Origin: JBGLNJ01 sp964353405
GTDB taxonomy: Bacteria > Chloroflexota > Anaerolineae > Fen-1058
Direction of reading: 5' to 3'
DNA: 7,482 nucleotides
Assembly: GCA_964353405.1 (NCBI GenBank)
Contig: CAYGWJ010000230.1
Coordinates: 1-7,482 of the forward strand
The position numbers and the translations under genes were made by a program. The notes beneath the pieces were generated by a model that did not search any database, had not been told where the DNA came from, and was given only the letters and a program-made list of their open reading frames with translations. The stretch's first letter is position 1, and every line of letters starts with the position of its first letter. Shown here one piece after another: positions 1 through 5,412 of this stretch.

Positions 1-90
1 GTCAAGGATCATTTTACTAGTGCACACGGCCCGAAAAGCTAGTATTTACGCGGGTTTGCCAGCTTGGTCACAGGAAAAATGAAGCTTGAC
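1..90. repeat. Short inverted-repeat pair, MITE-like or IS end
   Basis: Positions 1-15 read GTCAAGGATCATTTT. The minus strand from 90 to 76 reads GTCAAGCTTCATTTT, so the two ends match at 13 of 15 bases and face each other across a 60-base core that I cannot translate into anything recognisable. The right boundary coincides with the point where the O-antigen-ligase-like frame loses family-like sequence and soon stops at 68-70. It could be a complete approximately 90-bp non-autonomous element or the nested end of a larger IS lying off the left edge. The window starts exactly at the left repeat, so no target duplication can be checked. Confidence 0.45.
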
Positions 91-913
91 AAACCACTAG
101 CCACCGCAGACGTGACCTATCGAGCGACCGGCGATGAAGTACAACCACTGCACCACCTGCCAGGTAACCCAACCAGACCGAACGTGAAAAGGTCGGCACC
201 AACGCACCAGTGGCGATCCCGAACAAGCCCAGTGCCCACCAGCGGCGCACTCTGCCGCGCAGAAAGATGGCCAGCGGGCCAGCCATCAGAGCCAGGAGAA
301 ATCCTCCCAGAATATTGGGGTGAGGCAGCGTGCCATAGGCGCGCAGCCAACGCGCGCCATCAGCCAACTGCACTACACTTGGACCGCTCATCGTCGGCAC
401 AAGCGCGCCCGGCCAGGTGAGATGAAGCGGCGTGAGAAAAGCGGTGGACTGGGCCAGGAATTCCCAACCGGCGATGGACGACTGGAGAACGAGAGCAGCC
501 ACACAACCGACCTCGATCATACGCCAGCTATCCGGCTCGTCGCGAACGGACAGGAACAACCCCAACATCAACCATAGATGCGCCGCCGTGTAGAACGAAA
601 ACATGGGCGCAATTGACCAGACCGTACTGAGCGAAGCAAGCGTCACCAGAGCGAACAGCGACAGGAGCAAGAGCGGCTGTCCGCTCACCGAAGCAGGCCG
701 ATGCCCGATCAATCGCGCGCAGAGCCACGCGAGCACAGCCAGGAACGCGATCCCATCGCTCAGAAAAAAGAGCGCACTATCGTACGTGAAATAGACGCGC
801 GCGTGACCGGCCGGGATCATCAGCCGATAATACCAAAAACACAGCGACACGGGCAACAGGCCGACTGCCAGCCGGTGCAATCCCAAAGCGCGCGCGAGCG
901 TCTTGTCAACCAT
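68..913 (-). CDS. O-antigen-ligase-like (Wzy_C) membrane protein, C-terminally truncated
   Basis: This is a polytopic inner-membrane protein of the O-antigen ligase/polymerase (WaaL/Wzy) superfamily, whose members join or polymerise lipid-linked surface glycans. The 281 residues contain about eight hydrophobic segments (roughly 12-33, 47-69, 80-98, 104-122, 133-153, 198-218, 225-240, 245-260). The family-like stretches are YGTLPHPNILGGFL (193-206) and the TFSRSVWLGY block (241-250), corresponding to the start of the Wzy_C region. Family members are usually about 400 residues or longer, so the second half is missing. The last seven or so residues, after RWLVV, are read from the inverted repeat at 76-90, so the stop is acquired. 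The ATG at 911-913 overlaps the end of the upstream membrane-protein gene by 8 bp, implying translational coupling; I see no separate Shine-Dalgarno. The substrate cannot be told from sequence. Confidence 0.7.
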   Translation of the reverse strand: MVDKTLARALGLHRLAVGLLPVSLCFWYYRLMIPAGHARVYFTYDSALFFLSDGIAFLAVLAWLCARLIGHRPASVSGQPLLLLSLFALVTLASLSTVWSIAPMFSFYTAAHLWLMLGLFLSVRDEPDSWRMIEVGCVAALVLQSSIAGWEFLAQSTAFLTPLHLTWPGALVPTMSGPSVVQLADGARWLRAYGTLPHPNILGGFLLALMAGPLAIFLRGRVRRWWALGLFGIATGALVPTFSRSVWLGYLAGGAVVVLHRRSLDRSRLRWLVVCQASFFL

Positions 914-2159
914 GTCGTTGTCCGGTTGCCAGCCAGGCCAGTGCGCCTGCCACGGCCAGCGCCGCCAAAGGAAGCGTACCCCAAGAGATCGAGGTTAATA
1001 GTCCACCGACGGCTGGCGGCGGATCGTCTTGTGCCGGCGCCGCGCTCGGATTCTCCCACACCTCGACGCCATCGGTCAAGGTAGCCAGGTATCGCCAGCC
1101 GTGTCGAATCAAAACAGGACCGTAAGCGTTCAAATTGACAAAGCCCCATCGCACACCGTGCGTGCTGGCTTGATCGAGAATTGGATCCAGTCCATCCACG
1201 CCTGACGGCGACCAAAAAGCTGCATCAATTTGCCCGATGCCGCTCGTCCGCAGCTCCGGCAACTGGCGAGCCGTGTGATAACTTCCATCCATCGTCGTCG
1301 CGTCGGTCAGGAGCGACAGCCGCGCCATCTGATCGCCAAAGCCAAACGTCAGGTAGCGCCATTGAGAATGATCGTCTTGCGCGAGGAATGTGACGATGGG
1401 TTGCATCTCCAGCGGCCTGGGCTGGGTAGGTCGTATCGTAGAGACCATCACCGCCGTCGCCGAACTCGCGCCCATCGCGACAAAGGCAATGACCCTGACC
1501 ATCAACCGCACTCGCTTGCCCCGGCGACGCAAGCGGCGCTGAACGACGAGCATCGCCCATCCGGCAAATGGCAACAGGGCAATGGACGCCCACAGTGCAA
1601 AACGATCATAGGTGAGCCAGGCCCACTGTTGGCCATAGAGCCAGCGCGGCAGCGGCGTTGTCCCGCCCAGGCCCAGCACAAGCATCACAGCCAACAATGC
1701 GCCGAGCGCCATCCGCTTCTTGTGGAACGCCGCGCGCACTGCCCAGGGTATCAAGAGCACCAACGGCCCGTACACCGGCCAAAAGAACATGGCGGCCGCC
1801 GATGGATCGAGCAGCAAGTTGTGACGCGAAAGGTGATCAATCGGCGTCTGCATCGTCTGACTCATTCCCCACTGCCAGAACGGCCAGATCACGACGAGCA
1901 CCTCGGCGATGGAGGCCAAGCTGAAAACCGCCAGACGCGCCAGCAATCGCCGCATCACCACCCGGCCATGCAAAGCTGTATGAGCGGCGATGGCTGCCAC
2001 CCCCCAGGGCAACAACAAGAGTGTGCCGTGATGAGCCGCCGCGACGACGGCCATCCATGCGACCGCCAATGCACATTCGAGTGGACGGCCACTCTGTAAA
2101 TAGTGAGCCAGCGCGGCCAAGCCCCACAAGGCGACCAGCAGTCCGGCCAACGTCGGCAA
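906..2159 (-). CDS. PTPS-related polytopic membrane protein (glycosyltransferase-like), N-terminally truncated
   Basis: This is a 417-residue hydrophobic protein resembling the large membrane proteins annotated as '6-pyruvoyl-tetrahydropterin synthase-related' (PF10131), which sit in surface-polysaccharide loci and are thought to act like lipid-linked glycosyltransferases. Hydrophobic stretches lie at about 4-20, 28-60, 75-93, 121-144, 150-166, 186-206 and 220-240. A soluble loop of about 140 residues follows, with the family-like RYLTFGFGDQMARLS (268-282) and TMDGSYHTARQLPEL (289-303), and then a last membrane segment near 392-411. These proteins normally carry several more N-terminal helices and a conserved acidic residue near the start, and both are absent. 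The frame stays open only to about 2194, right at the IS630 inverted repeat, and the TTG at 2157-2159 is just the first possible start within the fragment. It overlaps the ligase-like gene downstream, so the two formed an operon. It is almost certainly non-functional or misfolded as it stands. Confidence 0.55.
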   Translation of the reverse strand: MPTLAGLLVALWGLAALAHYLQSGRPLECALAVAWMAVVAAAHHGTLLLLPWGVAAIAAHTALHGRVVMRRLLARLAVFSLASIAEVLVVIWPFWQWGMSQTMQTPIDHLSRHNLLLDPSAAAMFFWPVYGPLVLLIPWAVRAAFHKKRMALGALLAVMLVLGLGGTTPLPRWLYGQQWAWLTYDRFALWASIALLPFAGWAMLVVQRRLRRRGKRVRLMVRVIAFVAMGASSATAVMVSTIRPTQPRPLEMQPIVTFLAQDDHSQWRYLTFGFGDQMARLSLLTDATTMDGSYHTARQLPELRTSGIGQIDAAFWSPSGVDGLDPILDQASTHGVRWGFVNLNAYGPVLIRHGWRYLATLTDGVEVWENPSAAPAQDDPPPAVGGLLTSISWGTLPLAALAVAGALAWLATGQRHG

Positions 2160-2181
2160 TTGGCCGAAAGTGTGCGCAGAT

Positions 2182-2214
2182 AGATATACTCGGCGCGGTC
2201 ACAAACTGCAATTT
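2182..2214 (+). repeat. IS630 left inverted repeat
   Basis: Reading inward it starts AGATATACT, has a central perfect block CGCGGTCACAA (2194-2204), and ends TGCAATTT. It pairs with 3311-3343. Confidence 0.88.
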
Positions 2215-2289
2215 CCAAGGGCAAAAGTCGAGTATCATATTCCCCTGACCCATCACCTCTTTTGAAACAGATGGGGGCTGGGGGAACCA

Positions 2290-3334
2290 ATGCTCCAAAT
2301 CGAATTCACGGAAGAAGAAAAGCAAGCTTTGAATTTCGAACGCTACTACTATCCTCACCCGCATGTTCAACGCAAGATGGAGACGGTGTGGCTGAAAAGC
2401 CAAGGCTTGCCGCATCAGGAAATTTGCCGGCTGGCCGACATTAGCCCCCACACCTTGTGCGACTACCTGCGCGACTACAAGAGCGGGGGGGATTGAAAAA
2501 CTGAAAGAAGTGAATTTTTATCAGCCCACGAGCGAATTGGAAGAGCAGCGCGAGACGCTGGCGGACTACTTTCGCCACCATCCTCCTGCTACTATCAAAG
2601 AAGCGGCGGCCAAGATTAAAGAACTGACCGGTATTGAGCGCAAGGAGAGCCAAGTGCGTGCCTTTCTCAAGGCGATGGGTATGAAGTGCCGTAAAGTCGG
2701 CATGCTACCCGCTAAAGCTGATCCAGACGAGCAGGCTGCGTTCAAAACTGACCAGTTGGAACCGCGCTTGGAAGAAGCCAAAGCCGGTAAGCGCGCCGCG
2801 TTCTTTGTGGACGCGGCCCACTTTGTCCTGGCACCTTTTCTGGGTTTCTTGTGGTGTTTTGAACGGGTGTTCATCAAGGCACCCGCCGGGCGGCAACGCT
2901 TCAATGTGTTGGGAGCACTGAATGCGATCACCCACGATTTGATCACTGTGACCAATGACACCTATATCAACGCCGCAAGCGTATGCCAACTCCTCGTGAA
3001 ACTGGCCGAACTCAATCTGGGGGTGCCGATTACGCTTATCCTCGACAACGCCAAATATCAAAAGTGCTCCCTCGTGCTTGAAACAGCCAAAAAGCTTGAC
3101 ATCGAATTGCTGTTCTTGCCCACCTACTCGCCCAATTTGAATCTCATCGAACGGCTGTGGAAATTCGTCAAAAAGCAATGTTTGTACTCCATCTATTATC
3201 CCGACTTTGCTTCTTTCAAAGCCGCCATCTTGGAGTGTCTCGGCCAAACGAACACACAGCATAAACAAGCGTTAGAGTCCTTGCTCGCATTGAATTTTCA
3301 GACCTTCAAAAAAGTGCAAATTGTGACCGCGTGA
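2290..3334 (+). CDS. IS630-family transposase, frameshifted at a G7 run
   Basis: This DDE transposase cuts and pastes the surrounding element. The first frame (2290-2496, 68 residues) carries an N-terminal helix-turn-helix (LPHQEICRLADISPHTLCDYL) and runs into a stop just after seven G at 2485-2491. The second frame, open from just before the run to 3334, continues the protein as GGIEKLKEVNFYQP and onwards. Numbered from its GTG at 2510, the catalytic residues are D101 (FFVDAAHF), D179 (LILDNAKYQ) and E214 (YSPNLNLIERLW), giving exactly 34 residues between the second D and E. Joined, the protein would be about 347 residues, normal for the family. The ATG at 2290 has GGGGG five bases upstream (2280-2284). 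The stop codon lies inside the right inverted repeat. Joining needs a +1 shift (or loss of one G); a -1 shift meets a stop within a few codons. It could be programmed slippage, a recent mutation or a sequencing indel. Confidence 0.9.
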
Positions 3335-3343
3335 AGTATATCT
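3311..3343 (-). repeat. IS630 right inverted repeat
   Basis: The minus strand from 3343 reads AGATATACT, then three mismatches, then CGCGGTCACAA, matching the left repeat at 27 of 33 positions. It overlaps the last codons and the stop of the transposase. Confidence 0.88.
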
Positions 3344-3621
3344 CCATTTTGTTTGAGGATGTGAAAGCTGGTGGACCCGGACAGAAATTCGCGCAAGAGC
3401 TTTTGCGCTTGACTGCTGCCGGTGGGGAATTCGTCACGGTGTACGCCGAGGCTCCGAGCGATTTTGAGCAGGTACTTTTCGGCCAGCGTCTTGAATTCAA
3501 TCGGCGCGCCCTTGAGCCGAAACGCCTCAGGGCGTGCCGCTATCGAGTTGCAGCGCCAGTTCCTGCACCGTGAGGTAGCTGGAGACTTCGCGTTATAGAC
3601 ATCCAGGCGAAGCTGGCTCAT
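3344..3621 (-). pseudogene. Unknown third gene coupled to the DUF5615 toxin, cut by IS630 and probably frameshifted
   Basis: The ATG at 3619-3621 overlaps the toxin's TGA as ATGA, a classic coupled-translation arrangement, so this looks like the third gene of the toxin-antitoxin operon. I do not recognise the family. The frame begins MSQLRLDVYNA and is later soluble and lysine/leucine-rich (KTLAEKYLLKIARSLGVHRD). Between about 3520 and 3590 the annotated frame gives an odd C/R/S-rich stretch with poor codons. The neighbouring frame there reads EVSSYLTVQELALQLDSGTP with strong third-position GC. I infer two compensating indels that moved the middle out of frame. The reading frame then passes into the IS630 right repeat and only ends inside it, near 3298, so the native C-terminus is lost. 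It could be an accessory antitoxin or regulator, but nothing in the sequence proves it. Confidence 0.4.
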
Positions 3622-3959
3622 CGTTGAGGGCGATTCACACGAATCAGGCTGCCTTGTAACGATTCTGCACCGGCAATCGCGGCGTGAATACGTTCGGCTT
3701 GCCCACTGGTATCTGCGTCTTGTGTGCAGACAATGATGCCCGCATGATCAGATTGCCGCGTGTGAAGCTCGATAAACTCGCGCCGGTTCAACGTGAGCAC
3801 CGCGCGCTGGCGACGAGTCGCAAAGGCCAGCACCTGTTCGTCAGGAATAGATTGATTGGCATTGCCAGCGTCCAACGCGGTCAACACATCGTGGCCCAAA
3901 GCGCGCAGGGCCTGCACCACTTGCAGCGGCAAGTTTTCGTCTGCGTAGAGGAGCGCCAC
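3618..3959 (-). CDS. DUF5615 family PIN-like toxin
   Basis: This 113-residue protein matches the Mut7-C/PIN-like DUF5615 family, the probable RNase toxin usually encoded directly after a DUF433 antitoxin. The N-terminal LLYADENLP carries the first acidic pair (D7, E8). A second acidic cluster is in SIPDEQVLAFA (D40, E41), and the typical core strand AVLTLNRREFIELH lies at 53-66, followed by HAGIIVCTQ (72-80). The PIN-like fold is expected to coordinate a metal ion through these acidic residues; the nuclease activity is inferred from family. The length is normal for the family. It starts at a GTG (3957-3959) three bases after the antitoxin's stop, so it is translated from the same message. Its own stop overlaps the ATG of the next frame. 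No truncation or frameshift is seen. Confidence 0.85.
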   Translation of the reverse strand: MALLYADENLPLQVVQALRALGHDVLTALDAGNANQSIPDEQVLAFATRRQRAVLTLNRREFIELHTRQSDHAGIIVCTQDADTSGQAERIHAAIAGAESLQGSLIRVNRPQR

Positions 3960-3962
3960 CGG

Positions 3963-4289
3963 TCAGGCCTCCGTATTCTCTCGGATCGCCTGTTCGATCT
4001 CATCCGGGTGAGCATCGGCATACGCCCATGCATTGACCAAGTCGGCGGCGCGCAGCGTGGGATAATTCTCCAGTATGCGCGCCTCGCTCCAGCCTAGACG
4101 GCGATAACCTTCCAACACCCACACAGGGATGCGCGTGCGCACCACACAGGCAGCGCCGTCCGCCACGCCAGGCGTCTTTTCAATGCCGGGCCAGGTATGC
4201 GCGATGTCGAGCACCAGCAACTTGAGGGCCTGAGCTTTTTCGGCCGGCGTCAAGGCAAACAACTGCGGTTCCAGTTCTTTCAGCGTCAT
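3963..4289 (-). CDS. DUF433 domain antitoxin
   Basis: This 108-residue protein has the DUF433 (VapB45-like) helix-turn-helix region at about 35-95. GIEKTPGVADGAACV is followed by the hallmark RTRIPVWVLEGYRRLGWSEARILENYP and then LRAADLVNAWAYADAHPDEIE. The N-terminal part (2-32) looks like a short helical extension (LTPAEKAQALKLLVLDIA). The known role of the family is to bind and neutralise the cognate PIN-like toxin and, probably, to repress its own promoter. It is the first gene of the operon, preceding the toxin by three bases. The ATG is supported by AGGAGG at 4295-4300, five bases upstream, and a TATAAT box just beyond. The length and complete core suggest an intact gene. Confidence 0.85.
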   Translation of the reverse strand: MTLKELEPQLFALTPAEKAQALKLLVLDIAHTWPGIEKTPGVADGAACVVRTRIPVWVLEGYRRLGWSEARILENYPTLRAADLVNAWAYADAHPDEIEQAIRENTEA

Positions 4290-4320
4290 GGGAACCTCCT
4301 CATAGCTGCTGTTATTATAC
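4287..4320 (-). promoter_or_regulatory. Promoter -10 box and Shine-Dalgarno of the toxin-antitoxin operon
   Basis: On the minus strand a perfect TATAAT (4314-4319) is followed by AGGAGG (4295-4300) and the DUF433 ATG (4287-4289). Transcription would start near 4307, giving a very short leader. No good -35 lies 17 bases upstream (CAAGAG at that position), so activity would rest on the -10 box or on a different spacing. An antitoxin operator, if present, should overlap this stretch, but I see no clear palindrome. Confidence 0.55.
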
Positions 4321-4351
4321 TACTGTTCGTCCCTGGCTCTTGCTGAAGCCG

Positions 4352-4520
4352 TTACGTGCGCGCCCACAGGCGGACGAGAAACTGTTGCTCCACAAGCTCA
4401 AAATCCCGCTCGCGCCCCGCGTGCTGGCGCATCAGGCGGATCATGCTCGGCACGCCCGAGCCAAGCGTGTTGACATAGCCCAGGTTGACGGCACATGGGC
4501 CAGCGTCTCGTTGCGCGGTA
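4352..4520 (-). pseudogene. C-terminal remnant of an AlbA_2/Schlafen-type ATP-binding protein, frameshifted
   Basis: The last 44 residues (NLGYVNTLGSGVPSMIRLM through FLVRLWART) match the conserved tail of the ATP-binding AlbA_2-domain proteins (PF04326-type, often annotated as transcriptional regulators or DNA-binding proteins), where a 'GYV..LGSGIPRMIRLM' helix closes the protein. Just upstream, a different frame reads ILIPRNETLAHV (around 4490-4525), which is the expected preceding family segment. A one-base indel near 4487-4495 therefore separates the two, and a stop lies a few codons further upstream. Full-length members exceed 300 residues, so most of the gene is gone. It has no function as it stands. 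Confidence 0.6.
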
Positions 4521-4638
4521 TCAAGATCTTCTATAGTTGTGCGGGGCACGGGCGTTTCGTCGTAATGAAACATGCCCGCTAATGGCTCACGTCGCGCTTG
4601 AACTCGGTAAAGCTATGATGCCGGTCAGGTAGAGTTTT

Positions 4639-4848
4639 TCAGGCCGCATACAGTACCTTGGCGCTGGACAGGACTTGTCGCGAATGAGCGGCTTGAGCCC
4701 GTCCCTGGGCACCACATCTACCGGGCGCTGCAAGAGCGCAAGTTCCCGCTGCAAGCGGCTCAAGGCCACAAAGCCGATGTGCGCTTGCGGCTCAAATTCC
4801 ACCAACACGTCAATGTCGCTATCGGGGCGAAAATCATCCCGTAATCGA
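4639..4848 (-). pseudogene. Minimal nucleotidyltransferase (MNT) fragment, 5' truncated and frameshifted
   Basis: The sequence DDFRPDSDIDVLVEFEP carries the DxD metal/nucleotide motif (SDIDVLV) of MNT-type nucleotidyltransferases, and it continues HIGFVALSRLQRELALLQRPVDVVPRDGLKPLIRD with the third acidic position in VDVV. The family's upstream LFGSVLRG-type motif, containing the essential Gly-Ser, is missing because the 5' part has been replaced by a RecQ remnant. After LIRD (near 4677) the correct frame is lost. One base later the neighbouring frame reads QVLSSAKVLYAA and stops at 4639-4641, exactly how such proteins end, whereas the shifted frame runs on to 4587. MNT proteins are often antitoxins for HEPN toxins, but no HEPN gene is visible beside it. 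Confidence 0.65.
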
Positions 4849-4849
4849 A

Positions 4850-5224
4850 CGTCTTGCTCCACGGCACCTCTTCCGGCAAGCCGCAGCGGTCGCACTTATA
4901 ACACTGCTCATCACCTGGCGTCTCGCCAAAGTAACGCAAGACAGCCACGCGCCGGCAGCCTGGCGCTTCCAGGTATTCGTCCATCATCTGCTGGAGCCGG
5001 CGGCGCGCGTTCTTGACTTGATCGAGCAGCGCCGGTTGATTCAGGTCGAGCCGCGCCGCTTGCGTCAGGCGTGGCTGCTTGAAGATTGTATAACCCTTTT
5101 CCCAAACGCGAAAGCTCAACACCTCGGCGCGATTCAGCTCGATCAACAGCAGCTCGGCGCCTCCCAGGTCGAGGCCGGTCTGCTTGCACAGGCGGGCCAG
5201 GTTGACGCCGCGCTTTTCGCCATA
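4850..5224 (-). pseudogene. RecQ-type DNA helicase remnant (winged-helix and zinc-binding tail)
   Basis: About 125 residues match the C-terminal part of short RecQ-like ATP-dependent 3'-5' helicases. NLARLCKQTGLDLGGAELL and ELNRAEVLSFRVWEKGY are typical of the segment after the helicase core. The region YLEAPGCRRVAVLRYFGE...C..C..C then gives a zinc site (Cys-X17-Cys-X2-Cys-X2-Cys). Both helicase motor domains, with their Walker motifs, are absent: family-like sequence begins at about 5224, 30 bases from the MITE-like unit at 5256. At the other end it stops after the last cysteine and passes at about 4850 into the nucleotidyltransferase fragment, in a different frame. A reading frame remains open to 5281, but its first 19 residues come from the intervening repeat DNA. 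It is non-functional. Confidence 0.65.
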
Positions 5225-5255
5225 TAGGGAACTTGGCACTCCTATTTTACTCCAC

Positions 5256-5412
5256 GGCTTTCTCATAAAACCTGCCGTCACCCAGTTTTGTCATTCTGAG
5301 CCCCGAAGGGGCGAAGAATCTCAGCCCGGCGCTAGAGATTCTTCGCGCTTCGCGCTCAGAATGACAGCCGGCGACAGGCACTGGAGAGCGGTTCGATTTT
5401 TATGAGAAAGCC
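5256..5412. repeat. MITE-like unit with 15-bp perfect terminal inverted repeats
   Basis: GGCTTTCTCATAAAA at 5256-5270 is repeated exactly in inverted orientation at 5398-5412. The 157-bp unit encodes nothing recognisable and encloses a further palindrome. Remnants end on both outer sides: RecQ about 30 bases to the left and the ISKra4 transposase directly to the right. I find no obvious flanking target duplication (left flank TACTCCAC, right flank CTGAGCGC). Confidence 0.6.
5290..5365. repeat. GTCATTCTGAG palindromic repeat
   Basis: GTCATTCTGAG (5290-5300) pairs with CTCAGAATGAC (5355-5365), and GCGAAGAATCTC (5311-5322) pairs with GAGATTCTTCGC (5335-5346) around a 12-base loop. The middle is asymmetric: the left arm has its own CCCCGAAGGGG hairpin. 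This sequence type ('TCATTCTGAGCGAAGCGAAGAATCTC') is a dispersed palindromic repeat I recognise from many bacterial genomes, including Chloroflexota. As RNA it would form a strong stem-loop. Confidence 0.7.

Larger units (their letters stand above)
2182..3343 (+). mobile_element. IS630-family insertion sequence
   Basis: This 1,162-bp element is bounded by 33-bp imperfect inverted repeats (27 of 33 identical) and holds one DD34E transposase in two frames. Length, single gene, DD34E spacing and TA dinucleotides at both tips (2185-2188 and 3337-3340) all fit IS630, which inserts at TA and duplicates it. The exact tip is ambiguous by two or three bases because the repeat match (AGATATACT) runs through the TA. 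The flanks are not two halves of one gene: a polysaccharide-gene fragment lies to the left and a toxin-operon fragment to the right. Confidence 0.92.

Noticed and set aside
1230..2099. Long plus-strand open frame (289 codons) opposite the membrane-protein gene
   Set aside because: Its product is rich in H, P, Q and R with no hydrophobic or domain pattern, while the minus strand gives a coherent membrane protein; it is an antisense shadow of high-GC coding DNA.
2705..3268. Minus-strand open frame of 187 codons inside IS630
   Set aside because: It lies antisense to the DD34E transposase, and single-gene IS630 elements are not known to encode a second protein there.
3331..3573. Plus-strand open frame beginning in the IS630 right repeat
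   Set aside because: Its start lies in the IS repeat, and the minus-strand frame coupled to the toxin is better supported by the ATGA overlap and codon pattern.
4340..4582. Plus-strand small protein of 80 codons
   Set aside because: It overlaps the recognisable AlbA_2 remnant on the other strand and shows no domain or ribosome-binding site.
5290..5365. Rho-independent terminator
   Set aside because: The hairpin is strong but has no T-tract immediately after it on either strand, and its sequence matches a dispersed palindromic repeat type better.
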